A stretch of DNA of 39,266 nt from Pseudomonadota bacterium. GTDB taxonomy: Bacteria > Pseudomonadota > Gammaproteobacteria > Competibacterales > Competibacteraceae. The stretch lies in contig JAUPTV010000067.1 of assembly GCA_030917925.1 (NCBI GenBank), positions 1 to 39,266 of the forward strand. Reading direction: 5' to 3'. The position numbers were made by a program, and so were the translations under genes. The notes beneath the pieces are model-generated. The model had not been told where the DNA came from. It searched no databases and was given only the letters and a program-made list of their open reading frames with translations. Below, in pieces: positions 1 through 9,478 of this stretch. How positions within the stretch are numbered: the stretch's first letter is position 1; every line of letters begins with the position of its first letter.

Positions 1-40
1 ACGCCGACAACTCACTGGAGCGTAGCTCAGTTCGCGCCCC

Positions 41-71
41 GATAGGCCGACCGCGCAGCGCTCGGCCTATC
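41..71. repeat. Perfect 10-bp inverted repeat
   Basis: GATAGGCCGA (41-50) and TCGGCCTATC (62-71) are exact reverse complements around an 11-base GC-rich loop. No T-run follows on either side, so it is not a standard intrinsic terminator. It could be a REP-like element, an extragenic palindrome or part of a recombination site. Confidence 0.6.
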
Positions 72-85
72 TGTAGAGTATACAG
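71..85. promoter_or_regulatory. LexA-like palindrome (CTGT-N7-ACAG)
   Basis: CTGT (71-74) and ACAG (82-85) flank AGAGTAT. The gammaproteobacterial LexA box is CTGT-N8-ACAG, so this site is one base short. Integron integrase genes are often repressed by LexA, and the site lies about 110 bases upstream of the integrase relic. It could be a decayed SOS box or chance. Confidence 0.25.
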
Positions 86-195
86 AATGAGCCAATATCG
101 GGCTAGACAGAATCTGCATATCCTTTTATGCTGAATTTCTGCATAACATCATCAACCCCTGAATTTTTACTCATCTGATACCCAGACGTTAGCCT

Positions 196-958
196 ATGGA
201 TAATACATTGTCAACCCCGGTCGATGCTATTCGTCGCTTTTGGGATCGATACTTGGAATTGCTGCATCAACATGGTATCCAGTCGCCTGCCGACCGCTGG
301 TATGTGACTCATGCCGAAGCTTATATCCGTGCGGCTACGGGGCGACGTTTGGTGGAACACGCTCCTGGCGATGTTCATCAGTATCTTGCCGATCTGGGCA
401 GAATAGGCAGAATTAGCGATTGGCAGTTTCGGCAAATAGTAGATGCTATACAGAAACTGTTTGAACTGGTCGGCGTACCGTGGCTGCACGAGGTAGACTG
501 GAATTTCTGGCGAGATTCTGCACAAACCTTGTCATCAAACCATCCGACCATTGCACGGGTCTCCAATCCGCCAGCATTACCGCATCCGATCAGTGAGACA
601 ACCGTACCCTGGATGCGAGCACCGCGCAAAATGAGGCGGCGATTGACCGGTTGGTGACGGTGATCCGGCAGCGGAATTATTCGATCCGCACGGAAACCGC
701 CTATCGATCATGGGTCGAGCGTTTCCTGACCTTTATCCATCGTCGGAACCCGCGCACGGCAGGCGTTGCTGACGTTGTATCCTTCCTGGAAACGCTGGCG
801 GTCCAGGGCCATGTCGCGGCCAGTACCCAGAATCAGGCGCTCAATGCTCTGCTGTTTTTTTATGCCTACGCCCTGGAGCAACCTCTGGGCGATTTCGTCC
901 GGGCCAAACGCCCGAGCCGGGTGGTCGCGGCGTGGTCAGTCCCCTGGACGCGATCTGA
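196..958 (+). pseudogene. Decayed integron-type tyrosine recombinase
   Basis: Three pieces of one integrase can be read in different frames. From 196 the frame encodes a long N-terminal domain of the type found before the core of long integron-like integrases (RFWDRYLELL, DRWYVTHAEAYI, DWQFRQIVDAIQ). Downstream, in another frame that is open from about 597, comes the SAM-like DNA-binding domain ([41 protein letters not shown], to about 920). From 920 a third frame reads [12 protein letters not shown] and stops at 956-958, which matches the usual C-terminal tail of integron integrases. The catalytic core between them, with the R...HxxR...Y residues, is missing. The gene therefore has at least one frameshift and one internal deletion and cannot make an active recombinase. 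The family assignment is from motif recognition and should be confirmed by alignment. Confidence 0.8.
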
Positions 959-1041
959 CTGTCACTCCGTCGCTGGTCTATGGCAAAACGGCTATCGGCG
1001 CTAAACTTGCTCTCCCTGAATCCTGCCTCCTATCGTTGACC

Positions 1042-1626
1042 ATGCCCGATATTCTGTTGATCGCCGGTGTGGACGAAGCCGGGCGCGGCCCTCTGGCCGG
1101 TCCCGTCGTCGCCGCTGCCGTTATTCTCGATCCTGCCTACCCGATCCTTGGGCTGGCCGATTCCAAAATTCTCAGCGCCACCCGCCGCGAACACCTCGCC
1201 GCTGAAATTCGTACTCATGCCCTGGCTTGGGCGCTGGGCCGGGCTGAAGCCACGGAAATTGACCAGATCAATATTCTGCAAGCCTCATTGCGGGCTATGC
1301 AGCGGGCAGTGGCTAATCTGCGCATGACGCCAAACCAGGTGCTGGTTGATGGTAAACACTGTCCGGCAGGATTGACCTGCCCCTGCCAGGCCATCGTCAA
1401 AGGTGACGCTACCGTACCGGCGATCAGCGCCGCTTCGATTCTGGCCAAGGTCGCCAGGGATGCGGAATTGCGCGAACTACACAACCACTATCCGGCCTAC
1501 GGTTTCGCTCAGCACAAAGGCTATCCCACTGCTGCCCATCGCGAGGCATTGCGCCGCTTCGGCCCCTGCCCCGAACATCGCCGCTCGTTCGCGCCGGTTG
1601 CTGCCGTCATCAAGGAATTTCCATGA
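1042..1626 (+). CDS. rnhB: Ribonuclease HII
   Basis: This 194-residue protein cleaves RNA in RNA-DNA hybrids and removes single misincorporated ribonucleotides from DNA in the cytoplasm. The N-terminal motif [13 protein letters not shown] gives the first two catalytic acids (D11, E12). LVDGKH supplies D103 and IVKGDA supplies D122, so all four metal-binding acids of the family are present. [11 protein letters not shown] is the conserved helix that follows. An open frame runs further upstream through the integrase relic, but homology starts at the ATG at 1042. No strong ribosome binding site is visible before it. The stop overlaps the dnaE start (ATGA), as is usual for rnhB-dnaE. The gene normally follows lpxB in gammaproteobacteria, but here it follows an integrase relic, so its promoter is unclear. 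Confidence 0.95.
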   Translation: MPDILLIAGVDEAGRGPLAGPVVAAAVILDPAYPILGLADSKILSATRREHLAAEIRTHALAWALGRAEATEIDQINILQASLRAMQRAVANLRMTPNQVLVDGKHCPAGLTCPCQAIVKGDATVPAISAASILAKVARDAELRELHNHYPAYGFAQHKGYPTAAHREALRRFGPCPEHRRSFAPVAAVIKEFP

Positions 1627-4600
1627 CCATGCCGTTTGTCCATTTACACCTACACACGGAATATTCCCTGGTGGACGGACTGATTCGCATCAAGAGTCTG
1701 GTTAAGGAAGTGGCCGCCGCCGGGATGCCCGCAGTGGCGGTGACCGATATGAGCAATCAGTTTGCCCTGATCAAGTTTTACAAGGCCGCGCTGAATGCCG
1801 GGGTCAAGCCGCTGATCGGCGTGGAGACCTGGGTGCGGCGGACGGGCGGGGAGCCGACGCGGCTGGTGTTGTTGTGCCAGAACCTGACCGGTTATCGCCA
1901 TCTGACCCAACTGGTCAGCCGCACCTATCTCGAAGGTCAGCAGCGCAGCATCCCGATTCTCGATTACGCCTGGCTGAAGGGTCAGACCGACGGCTTGATT
2001 GCGCTGTCCGGCGGTCGGGAGGGTGAACTGGGGCAGGCGCTGCTCAATGACCGGCTCGATCAGGCGCACACCTGGCTGAAAGACTGGCAAAAGCTATTCC
2101 CGCAGCGGTTCTATCTGGAAGTGCAACGCACCGGGCGGCCCCAGGAGGAAGAATATCTGGCGGCGGCGGTCGAGCTGGCGGCAGCGACTGGAACGCCGCT
2201 GGTCGCGACCAATGAGGTTTGTTTCCTCCAGCGCGAAGACTTTGAAGCCCATGAGGCCCGCGTGTGTATCCACGACGGCGCGATCCTGGATGACCCGAAC
2301 CGGCCCCGGCGCTACAGCAATCAGCAGTATTTGCGCACCCCGACGGAAATGGCTGAACTGTTCGCCGATCTGCCCGAGGCGCTGGAGAACACGGTCGAAA
2401 TCGCCCGGCGCTGCAATTTGCGCCTGGAACTGGGCAAAAATGTGCTGCCGGAGTTTCCGACGCCGGCGGGGATGAGCGCCGATGCCTATTTCACCACGCA
2501 GGCCCATGTTGGCCTGGAGAAGCGGCTGCAACGGCTACTCGATCCCGCTGCCGCCGATTTCCCTGAGCGCCGCCAGCCCTACGATGCGCGTCTGGAACTG
2601 GAACTGAAGGTCATTATTCAAATGGGCTTCCCCGGTTATTTCCTGATCGTCGCCGACTTTATCCAGTGGGCGAAAGATCATGGGGTGCCGGTGGGACCGG
2701 GGCGCGGCTCCGGCGCCGGGTCACTGGTCGCTTACGCGCTGGGCATCACCGATCTGGACCCATTGGCGTATGACCTGCTCTTCGAACGCTTCCTGAATCC
2801 TGAACGGGTGTCCATGCCCGACTTTGATATCGACTTTTGCATGGATGGCCGCGACAAGGTGATTGATTACGTCGCCCAGCGCTATGGCCGCGAGCGGGTG
2901 TCGCAAATCGCTACGCATGGCAGCATGGCGGCGAAAGCCGTAGTCCGCGATGTGGGCCGGGTGCTGGGCCATCCTTATGGATTTGTTGACCGCATCGCCA
3001 AGCTGATTCCCTTTGAACTGGGCATTACCCTGGACAAAGCGATTGAGCAGGAGGCCGAACTGCGGCGGTTGTACGAAAACGATGAGGAGGTGCGGACGCT
3101 GCTCGATCTGGGGCGCAAACTGGAGGGGCTGGCGCGCAATGTCGGGAAACATGCGGGTGGCGTGGTCATCGCCCCAACCCGCCTGACGGATTACTCGCCG
3201 CTGTATTGCGAACAGGACGATCCCAGCATTGTCACCCAGTTTGACAAGGACGATGTTGAAGCGGCGGGACTGGTCAAGTTCGACTTTCTCGGACTGCGGA
3301 CGCTGACGATTATCGACTGGGCATTGCAGACGGTGAACGCGCAGCGGCGGACGCACGGCGAGCTGCCGCTGGAGATTGCCGACATTCCCCTGAATGATGC
3401 GCCGACCTTTGAGTTGCTCAAGCGTTTTGAAACGACCGCCGTATTCCAGTTGGAATCCAGCGGGATGAAGGATTTGATTCGCCGCCTGCAACCCGACTGT
3501 TTTGAAGACATTGTGGCGCTGGTAGCGCTGTTCCGGCCCGGTCCGCTGCAATCCGGGATGGTGGATGATTTCATCGACCGCAAGCAGGGCCGCGCCCGTA
3601 TTGAATACCCCCATCCGTCGCTGGAAGCGATTCTTAAACCCACTTATGGCGTTATCCTCTATCAGGAACAGGTGATGCAGATCGCCCAGGTGCTATCAGG
3701 CTACAGCCTGGGTGGGGCTGATTTACTGCGCAGGGCGATGGGCAAAAAGGACAAGGAGAAGATGGCCAAGGAGCGGGATGGGTTTGTGAAAGGCGCGGTC
3801 GCTCGCCAGGTTGATCCGGAATTGGCTTCTTATATTTTTGATTTAATTGATAAATTTGCGGGTTACGGCTTCAACAGAAGTCACAGCGCCGCTTACGCTT
3901 TATTGTCGTATCAAACCCTGTGGCTGAAAACACATTATCCGGCGGCGTTCATGGCAGCGGTGCTGTCCTCGGATATGGACAAGACGGAAAAGGTGGTGGT
4001 GTTGATCGAAGAATGTCGGCGCATGGGTTTGAAGCTGGCACCGCCCGCGATCAATGTCTCTGAATACCGGTTCACTGCCAATGAAACCGGTGACATTTGC
4101 TACGGCTTGGGGGCGATCAAAGGGGCGGGGGAGGGCGCGATTGAGGCGTTGGTGCAGGAGCGTCGCCAAGGTGGGGCTTATCGCGACCTGTTCGATCTGT
4201 GCCAGCGCGTTGATCTGCGTAAACTCAATCGCCGGGTGCTGGAATCGCTGATTCGTTGTGGGGCGCTGGATCAACTCGGGGCCAATCGGGCGACGCTGAC
4301 GGCGCAGATGCCCGATGCGTTGCAACTGGCTGATCAACATTCCCGTAACGATGCCGCCGGTCAAAACGACATGTTCGGGCTGGCGGCTGGCGAGAAGACG
4401 CCAGCGCGTCCGCTGCATTTGGCCAAAAAGCCGGAATGGAGTCAGGAAGAACGGCTACGCGGTGAGAAAGAAACCCTGGGCGTTTATTTGAGCGGTCATC
4501 CCATTGACCGGATTGCTGACGAACTGGCGGCGCTCGGCGTGACCCGCTTCAACAATCTCACGGGAAATAACGGTTCCCTGCGTCGGGCCAATGACCGTTC

Positions 4601-5147
4601 GTTGCTGATTGCCGGGCTGGTTGTGAGTATTCGCACCCGTAACGCCAACCGGGGTGGGCGCATTGCGTTTGTGACCTTGGACGATGGCTTCGGGCAGATG
4701 GAAATTCGGATCTTCCCGGAAGTGTATGAGCGGCATCGGGCGCTGATCGTCGAGGACGCGATTCTGCTGGCACAGGGCGGATTGAGCTGGGATGAGTTCA
4801 ATCAGGCGATGCGGCTGAATGTCGAGCGGGTGCTGGACTGGGAGGAGGCGCGGGCAGAATATGCACGCCGCCTGGTGCTGCGGTTAAATGCCGCGCAGTG
4901 TGAGGCGGGGGTGTTACGGCAACTGGCCAGTATTCTGGCGGAACATCGCGCCAATGGCCGGTGTGTGGTGTGGATGGAATATACCGGTACGCAAGCGCGA
5001 GTTGATCTGGCTTTCGGGCAGAACTGGCGAGTGAAGCCTAGCGAGGCACTGTTGAAACGATTGCGGGAACTGGCTGGGGCCGAGAGTGTTGCCCTGATCT
5101 ATGATCGCCCGTCGCCGTCCACAACGTCGCAGCATAAGGCATCGTGA
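1623..5147 (+). CDS. dnaE: DNA polymerase III subunit alpha
   Basis: This 1174-residue protein is the replicative polymerase catalytic subunit. It works with the epsilon proofreader and beta clamp. The PHP domain is at the N-terminus ([11 protein letters not shown] near residue 10). The C-family polymerase core contains [18 protein letters not shown] and the metal-binding motif PDFDIDF, with D402 and D404. The third acid is D554 in [10 protein letters not shown]. These match E. coli D401, D403 and D555. A helix-hairpin-helix region (around 800-900) and an OB domain (around 980-1060) follow, and the length is close to the family norm of about 1160. Start ATG 1623 overlaps the rnhB stop. The ATG at 1629 is also possible and would remove only two residues. 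Co-transcription with rnhB is likely. Confidence 0.97.
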   Translation: MTMPFVHLHLHTEYSLVDGLIRIKSLVKEVAAAGMPAVAVTDMSNQFALIKFYKAALNAGVKPLIGVETWVRRTGGEPTRLVLLCQNLTGYRHLTQLVSRTYLEGQQRSIPILDYAWLKGQTDGLIALSGGREGELGQALLNDRLDQAHTWLKDWQKLFPQRFYLEVQRTGRPQEEEYLAAAVELAAATGTPLVATNEVCFLQREDFEAHEARVCIHDGAILDDPNRPRRYSNQQYLRTPTEMAELFADLPEALENTVEIARRCNLRLELGKNVLPEFPTPAGMSADAYFTTQAHVGLEKRLQRLLDPAAADFPERRQPYDARLELELKVIIQMGFPGYFLIVADFIQWAKDHGVPVGPGRGSGAGSLVAYALGITDLDPLAYDLLFERFLNPERVSMPDFDIDFCMDGRDKVIDYVAQRYGRERVSQIATHGSMAAKAVVRDVGRVLGHPYGFVDRIAKLIPFELGITLDKAIEQEAELRRLYENDEEVRTLLDLGRKLEGLARNVGKHAGGVVIAPTRLTDYSPLYCEQDDPSIVTQFDKDDVEAAGLVKFDFLGLRTLTIIDWALQTVNAQRRTHGELPLEIADIPLNDAPTFELLKRFETTAVFQLESSGMKDLIRRLQPDCFEDIVALVALFRPGPLQSGMVDDFIDRKQGRARIEYPHPSLEAILKPTYGVILYQEQVMQIAQVLSGYSLGGADLLRRAMGKKDKEKMAKERDGFVKGAVARQVDPELASYIFDLIDKFAGYGFNRSHSAAYALLSYQTLWLKTHYPAAFMAAVLSSDMDKTEKVVVLIEECRRMGLKLAPPAINVSEYRFTANETGDICYGLGAIKGAGEGAIEALVQERRQGGAYRDLFDLCQRVDLRKLNRRVLESLIRCGALDQLGANRATLTAQMPDALQLADQHSRNDAAGQNDMFGLAAGEKTPARPLHLAKKPEWSQEERLRGEKETLGVYLSGHPIDRIADELAALGVTRFNNLTGNNGSLRRANDRSLLIAGLVVSIRTRNANRGGRIAFVTLDDGFGQMEIRIFPEVYERHRALIVEDAILLAQGGLSWDEFNQAMRLNVERVLDWEEARAEYARRLVLRLNAAQCEAGVLRQLASILAEHRANGRCVVWMEYTGTQARVDLAFGQNWRVKPSEALLKRLRELAGAESVALIYDRPSPSTTSQHKAS

Positions 5148-5294
5148 CGGCTTTTAGCTGCGCCGTGAACAAACGCCAGAATTGTGGTCAAACCGCCGAA
5201 GGTGTGAAATCGCCGCCGGAGGAGAGGCGCTGTGGTCAATTTTATTGCCCCGTGCTATGGTTTTATCAACCACCCGCCAACTTGACGCAACGCC
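5148..5294. other. dnaE-clpS intergenic region
   Basis: This 147-base gap between two plus-strand genes has no convincing gene or clear hairpin terminator. A clpS-clpA promoter is expected here, but no confident -35/-10 pair could be picked out by eye. Confidence 0.4.
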
Positions 5295-5624
5295 ATGAGC
5301 CAGGAATATTCACCGCTATCCCCGGACCAGGATGACAGCACGGTTGTCGAGCCGGAGAAACCCGCGCTCAAGCCGCCGCCCATGTACAAGGTCATCCTGC
5401 TGAACGACGACTATACGCCCATGGATTTTGTGGTGCGGATTCTCGAACACTTCTTCGCGATGAGCCGGGAGAAAGCGACCCAGGTCATGTTGCATGTGCA
5501 TACCCGTGGTCGCGGCGTCTGCGGCGTCTTCACCCATGATGTTGCCGAAACCAAAGTCGCGCAGGTTAATGAATTTTCCCGTCGACACCACCATCCATTG
5601 TTATGCACGATGGAAGAAGCCTGA
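5295..5624 (+). CDS. clpS: ATP-dependent Clp protease adaptor ClpS
   Basis: This 109-residue adaptor binds N-degron substrates and delivers them to the ClpA-ClpP protease. The N-terminal 25 residues are acidic and proline-rich, as expected for the flexible extension that enters the ClpA pore. The folded core begins at [22 protein letters not shown]37 and D38 correspond to the E. coli residues that bind the substrate alpha-amino group, and H69 in HVHTRG corresponds to H66. ICG-type sequence (VCGVF) and the conserved C-terminal half follow. The gene lies 32 bases upstream of clpA, the standard arrangement, and the two are probably co-transcribed. Confidence 0.95.
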   Translation: MSQEYSPLSPDQDDSTVVEPEKPALKPPPMYKVILLNDDYTPMDFVVRILEHFFAMSREKATQVMLHVHTRGRGVCGVFTHDVAETKVAQVNEFSRRHHHPLLCTMEEA

Positions 5625-5656
5625 TTCCGCAACCCAGTACTATTCGAGGTAAAGAT

Positions 5657-7915
5657 ATGTTAAGCAAGGATCTGGAATTTTCCATCAATCTTGCTTTCCG
5701 CGAGGCGCGGGAGCGGCGCCATGAATTTATGACCGTGGAGCATCTGTTGTTAGCGCTGCTGGGCAATCCCGCGGCAGCGGAAGTACTGCGGGCCTGTGGC
5801 GCCAACCTGGATAAGTTGAAGCGTGATTTGCAGATTTTCATTCGCGAGAATACCCCCATCATGGGGATGGGTGATCCGCGCGAAACCCAGCCGACCCTCG
5901 GATTCCAGCGGGTGCTGCAACGGGCAGTGCTGCATGTCCAATCCTCCGGCCACCGGGAAGTCACCGGCGCTAACGTGCTGGTCGCCATGTTCGGTGAGCA
6001 GGAATCCCAGGCGGTGTATCTCCTCAAACAGCAGGAAATCAGTCGGCTGGATGTGGTGAATTACATCGCGCACGGCATCTCCAAGGTGGCGGGCGATCCG
6101 GAACCGGCGACCCCCCAGGGCGAAGAGGGCGGCGAGAATGCCCAGAACGCCAAGCCACTGGAGAGTTTCGCCAGCAATCTCAATGAACTGGCCCGGCAGG
6201 GGCGCATTGATCCGCTGATTGGCCGACGCGAGGAAATTGAGCGCACTATTCAGATTCTGTGTCGTCGCCGCAAGAATAATCCGCTGTTGGTGGGCGAGGC
6301 GGGCGTTGGCAAGACCGCAATTGCCGAAGGTCTGGCCAAGATGATTGTTGATGGCGAAGTGCCGGAGGTGCTCAACAAATCCACCATCTACGCCCTGGAT
6401 CTCGGTTCATTGATCGCCGGCACCAAGTATCGCGGCGATTTTGAAAAACGGTTGAAGGCGGTGCTGGCCCAGTTGCGTAAGGAACGCCACGCCATTCTGT
6501 TTATTGACGAGATTCACACCATTATCGGCGCTGGCGCGGCTTCGGGTGGGGTCATGGATGCGTCGAATCTGATCAAGCCGATGTTGGCCTCCGGGGAAAT
6601 GAAATGCATTGGCTCAACGACCTATCAGGAATATCGCGGCATTTTCGAGAAGGATCGCGCACTGGCGCGGCGCTTCCAGAAGATCGATGTCGTGGAGCCA
6701 ACGATTGAAGAGACCTACCAGATTCTGCGCGGGCTGAAGAGTCGCTTTGAAGAACATCACGAGGTCAAATACGCCGACAAGGCCTTGCGCGTGGCCGTGG
6801 ATCTGTCCGCCCGCTATATCAATGATCGCCACCTGCCTGACAAGGCGATTGATGTCATCGATGAAGCTGGTGCCAGTCAACGCTTGTTGCCGCAGGCCAA
6901 ACGCAAGAAGGTGATTAACGCGACCGATATCGAGATGATCATCGCCAAAATTGCGCGCATTCCGCCCAAAACCGTGTCGTCGTCTGACAAGGACACGCTG
7001 CGTAATCTGGACCGTGATCTGAAACTGGTGGTGTTCGGTCAGGACGAGGCGATTGGCACACTGGCAACCGCGATCAAGATGGCGCGGGCCGGGTTGGGCA
7101 ATGAGCAGAAGCCCATCGGCTCCTTCCTGTTTGCCGGGCCGACCGGAGTCGGCAAGACCGAGGTGACCCGGCAGTTAGCCAAGATTATGGGGATCGAGTT
7201 GATCCGCTTTGACATGTCGGAATACATGGAACGGCATACCGTATCCCGACTGATCGGCGCGCCGCCGGGTTATGTCGGTTTTGATCAGGGCGGACTGTTG
7301 ACTGACGCCATTCTCAAGCATCCCCATGCGGTGTTGCTGCTGGACGAGATTGAGAAGGCACACCCGGACGTGTTTAACCTGTTGCTACAGGTGATGGACC
7401 ACGGCACGTTGACGGACAACAATGGCCGCAAGGCGGATTTCCGTAACGTGATTCTGGTGATGACCACCAACGCTGGCGCGGAACTGATGGAGCGGCCCTC
7501 GATTGGCTTCACCAGTCAGGATCACAGCAGCGACGGTATGGAAGCGATCAAGCGGATGTTCTCACCGGAATTCCGCAACCGGCTGGACACGGTGGTTCAG
7601 TTCAAACCGCTGACCCCGGTCACGATTGCCCAGGTGGTGGACAAGTTCCTGATCGAACTGGAAGCTCAGTTGGAGCCGAAGAAAGTCACGCTGGAGGTGG
7701 ATACGGAAGGACGCACCTGGCTGGCCGGGCGCGGCTACGATCCCAAGATGGGCGCACGGCCCATGGCCCGGATTATTCAGGAGCACATCAAGCGCCCCCT
7801 GGCTGAAGAATTGCTCTTTGGTCGATTGGTCAATGGCGGGCGCGTGACCGTTACCGCTGATTGTGACCATCTGCGCGTGGAGATCGTCGAGGAGGAGGCC
7901 GCGTTGGCACCATAA
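5657..7915 (+). CDS. clpA: ATP-dependent Clp protease ATP-binding subunit ClpA
   Basis: This 752-residue AAA+ unfoldase feeds substrates into ClpP. An N-terminal double Clp-N repeat (residues 1 to about 145) binds ClpS. The first AAA domain has Walker [10 protein letters not shown] (about residue 213) and Walker B LFIDEIH. The second has GPTGVGKTE (about 494) and [13 protein letters not shown]. The loop SIGFTSQD near residue 617 is the IGF/IGL loop that docks on ClpP, so the protein is a ClpP partner and not a ClpB disaggregase. The frame is open 54 bases further upstream, but ATG 5657 is preceded by GAGGT at the right spacing and gives the family N-terminus [11 protein letters not shown]. 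The gene ends 17 bases from the convergent infA stop, as in E. coli. Confidence 0.97.
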   Translation: MLSKDLEFSINLAFREARERRHEFMTVEHLLLALLGNPAAAEVLRACGANLDKLKRDLQIFIRENTPIMGMGDPRETQPTLGFQRVLQRAVLHVQSSGHREVTGANVLVAMFGEQESQAVYLLKQQEISRLDVVNYIAHGISKVAGDPEPATPQGEEGGENAQNAKPLESFASNLNELARQGRIDPLIGRREEIERTIQILCRRRKNNPLLVGEAGVGKTAIAEGLAKMIVDGEVPEVLNKSTIYALDLGSLIAGTKYRGDFEKRLKAVLAQLRKERHAILFIDEIHTIIGAGAASGGVMDASNLIKPMLASGEMKCIGSTTYQEYRGIFEKDRALARRFQKIDVVEPTIEETYQILRGLKSRFEEHHEVKYADKALRVAVDLSARYINDRHLPDKAIDVIDEAGASQRLLPQAKRKKVINATDIEMIIAKIARIPPKTVSSSDKDTLRNLDRDLKLVVFGQDEAIGTLATAIKMARAGLGNEQKPIGSFLFAGPTGVGKTEVTRQLAKIMGIELIRFDMSEYMERHTVSRLIGAPPGYVGFDQGGLLTDAILKHPHAVLLLDEIEKAHPDVFNLLLQVMDHGTLTDNNGRKADFRNVILVMTTNAGAELMERPSIGFTSQDHSSDGMEAIKRMFSPEFRNRLDTVVQFKPLTPVTIAQVVDKFLIELEAQLEPKKVTLEVDTEGRTWLAGRGYDPKMGARPMARIIQEHIKRPLAEELLFGRLVNGGRVTVTADCDHLRVEIVEEEAALAP

Positions 7916-7932
7916 GGCCAGCGCCCGGAGGG

Positions 7933-8151
7933 TTAGCGCCCGCGATAAATGATGCGCCCCTTGCTCAGATCGTAGGGCGTCAATTCCACTTTTACCTTGT
8001 CGCCGGTCAGGATGCGGATGTAGTGCTTGCGCATCCGACCGGAGATATGGGCGGTGATGACGTGACCGTTTTCCAACTGCACCCGGAACATGGTATTGGG
8101 CAGGGTATCGATCACGGTTCCCTCCATCTCAATATGGTCTTCTTTGGACAA
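7933..8151 (-). CDS. infA: Translation initiation factor IF-1
   Basis: This 72-residue protein is a single OB-fold S1-type domain that binds the A site of the 30S subunit during initiation and helps IF-2 and IF-3. Length and sequence are typical: [19 protein letters not shown] at the start, then [13 protein letters not shown] and the conserved end [10 protein letters not shown]. The gene faces clpA tail to tail with a 17-base gap. No rho-independent terminator is evident in that short gap. Confidence 0.97.
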   Translation of the reverse strand: MSKEDHIEMEGTVIDTLPNTMFRVQLENGHVITAHISGRMRKHYIRILTGDKVKVELTPYDLSKGRIIYRGR

Positions 8152-8192
8152 AGCTTTAATCCCTTCTTGGGTAATGACGATGATTCAAGACG

Positions 8193-8226
8193 CGCAACAT
8201 AGCGAAAAACCTGTTGCGTGGCAACA
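8193..8226. repeat. Inverted repeat with extra half-site upstream of flavodoxin gene
   Basis: CGCAACA (8193-8199) and TGTTGCG (8212-8218) form a perfect 7-bp inverted repeat, and GCAACA recurs at 8221-8226. It lies between the divergent infA and flavodoxin-like genes and could be an operator or a 5' UTR hairpin. No regulator can be named. Confidence 0.3.
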
Positions 8227-8238
8227 TCCTTTAATCGC

Positions 8239-8703
8239 ATGAGCGCCGCCAAACACCTCTTGATTGTCTACCATACCCAGACCGGTCATACCCAAACGAT
8301 GGCGCGGGCGGTCTATCGTGGGGCGCGGCGGGTTCCGGAGGTGGAAACACGGCTGAAAATGGCTCTGCGCGCCGGGTTGCCTGATTTGCTCTGGGCGCAG
8401 GGGCTGTTACTGGGTACGCCGGAGAATTTCGGCTATATGTCCGGAGCCTTGAAAAATTTTCTGGACCGCACCTATTACCCGGCCCAGGGCCAGATCAACG
8501 GTCTGCCTTATGCCGTGTTCATTAGCGCCGGTAACGATGGAACCGGGGCATTGACCAGCATCGAACGTATCGCCCGGGGTTATCCGCTAAAACCGGTCTG
8601 CGAGCCGATCATTGCCCGAGGCGAACTGGATACCGAGGTTCTGCAACGTTGTGAAGAACTGGGGGAAACGATGGCGTCGGGGGTCGCGTGGGGCATTTTC
8701 TGA
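8239..8703 (+). CDS. Flavodoxin-like / NAD(P)H-dependent FMN reductase family protein
   Basis: This protein has 154 residues from the ATG at 8239. An upstream in-frame GTG at 8218 would add seven residues, but neither start has a good ribosome binding site. The N-terminus LLIVYHTQTGHTQTMARAV has the beta strand and T-x-T-G-x-T loop that hold the FMN phosphate in flavodoxins. GTPENFGYMSGALKNFLDRTYYP matches the second FMN-contacting loop of the WrbA/NADPH-dependent FMN reductase group. YAVFISAGNDGTGAL is the following strand and glycine loop. The protein is likely cytoplasmic and redox-active, and its substrate is unknown. Its last 16 bases overlap the start of mtgA, so the two genes may be translationally coupled. 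Confidence 0.75.
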   Translation: MSAAKHLLIVYHTQTGHTQTMARAVYRGARRVPEVETRLKMALRAGLPDLLWAQGLLLGTPENFGYMSGALKNFLDRTYYPAQGQINGLPYAVFISAGNDGTGALTSIERIARGYPLKPVCEPIIARGELDTEVLQRCEELGETMASGVAWGIF

Positions 8704-9449
8704 AAGGTTGGCGGCGGGCCAAAATCCCCCCTGCCCCCCCTTTATCAAAGGGGGGAACGAAATGGAGATGGCGTCGGATTGGGCGTGGATTGTTGATTGG
8801 AGGAGGCGGCTTTGTCGTGGCCTCGCTGGTGATCGTGCTGGCCTTGCGCTGGCTCCCCCTGCCCACGTCCAGCGTCATGGCCCAACAGTGGATCAAGGCG
8901 ACTGGAGAGGGTGCGGCGTTTCGCTATGCCTGGACGCCTTATGCGCATATTTCGCCTCATGCGGCGCTGGCGGTGATTGCCGCCGAGGATCAGCGGTTTC
9001 CCGATCATTACGGTTTCGATTTCGTAGAGATTCGGCAAGCGCTGGAGGATCAGGAAGAGGGGCAGACATTGCGCGGGGCCAGTACGCTCAGTCAGCAGGT
9101 CGCCAAAAATCTGTTTCTGTGGTCGGGTCGCAGCTTGGTTCGCAAGGGACTGGAGGTGTGGTTTACCGTACTGCTGGAACTGTTGTGGTCCAAACAGCGG
9201 ATTTTGGAGGTTTATCTGAATATTGCCGAATTTGGCGAGTACACGTTCGGCGTAGAGGCCGCCAGCCGGCGCTTTTTTAACAAGTCGGCGGCTGAACTGA
9301 CGGCGAGTGACGCGGCCCGCTTGGCGGCCGTGTTGCCTAATCCGTTACGCTACCGGGTTGATCAGCCTTCCCCCCATGTTCGCAAACGCCAGCGCTGGAT
9401 TGAACGACAAATGCGGCAACTGGGCGGCGTCGCTTATCTCGACCGGTGA
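8688..9449 (+). CDS. mtgA: Monofunctional biosynthetic peptidoglycan transglycosylase
   Basis: This inner-membrane GT51 enzyme polymerises lipid II into glycan strands. The frame from GTG 8688 gives 253 residues: a basic cytoplasmic tail, one membrane segment (about 33-55) and the periplasmic GT51 domain. AVIAAEDQRFPDHYGFD contains the catalytic glutamate (E100), and GASTLSQQVAKNLFL is the second conserved motif. KQRILEVYLNIAEFG and GVEAASRRFF follow. There is no transpeptidase domain, so this is MtgA and not a class A PBP. Residues 13-23 (IPPAPPLSKGG) are encoded by a palindromic repeat inserted into the 5' end. GTG 8688 lies inside the preceding flavodoxin-like gene. A start at a downstream TTG just before the membrane segment is possible and would leave the repeat outside the gene. 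Confidence 0.92.
   Translation: MGHFLKGWRRAKIPPAPPLSKGGTKWRWRRIGRGLLIGGGGFVVASLVIVLALRWLPLPTSSVMAQQWIKATGEGAAFRYAWTPYAHISPHAALAVIAAEDQRFPDHYGFDFVEIRQALEDQEEGQTLRGASTLSQQVAKNLFLWSGRSLVRKGLEVWFTVLLELLWSKQRILEVYLNIAEFGEYTFGVEAASRRFFNKSAAELTASDAARLAAVLPNPLRYRVDQPSPHVRKRQRWIERQMRQLGGVAYLDR
8721..8757. repeat. C-rich palindromic repeat, read as PPAPPLSKGG in mtgA
   Basis: The stretch has a C-rich arm followed by a perfect 9-bp hairpin: CCCCCCTTT (8735-8743), loop ATC, AAAGGGGGG (8747-8755). A dispersed repeat of this kind, translated as PPAPPLSKGG, occurs in many environmental bacterial genomes. Here it keeps the reading frame of mtgA open and encodes part of its cytoplasmic tail. Confidence 0.65.
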
Positions 9450-9478
9450 CAATCGCCCATCATCCATTCCGTTCGGCA

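Larger units (their letters stand above)
1..195. other. Non-coding region upstream of integrase relic
   Basis: No convincing gene is visible here. The stretch holds a perfect 10-bp inverted repeat (41-71), a near-LexA palindrome (71-85) and AT-richer DNA up to the start of the integrase relic at 196. Read on the minus strand, the part near 145-160 contains GATGTTATGCAG, which resembles the repeats of integron attI sites. This region is where an attI site would sit if the integrase had the usual integron orientation. No clear GTTRRRY core site was found, so I do not call an attI site. Confidence 0.4.

Noticed and set aside
766-1041. N-terminal extension of RNase HII by 92 residues
   Set aside because: The extension is the integrase relic read out of frame; the family N-terminus is at 1042.
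2721-3614. 297-codon minus-strand open frame inside dnaE
   Set aside because: It is antisense to the conserved polymerase core, and no domain is recognisable.
7916-7945. Direct repeat GCGCCCG in the clpA-infA gap as a terminator
   Set aside because: It is a direct and not an inverted repeat, there is no T-run, and it overlaps the end of infA.
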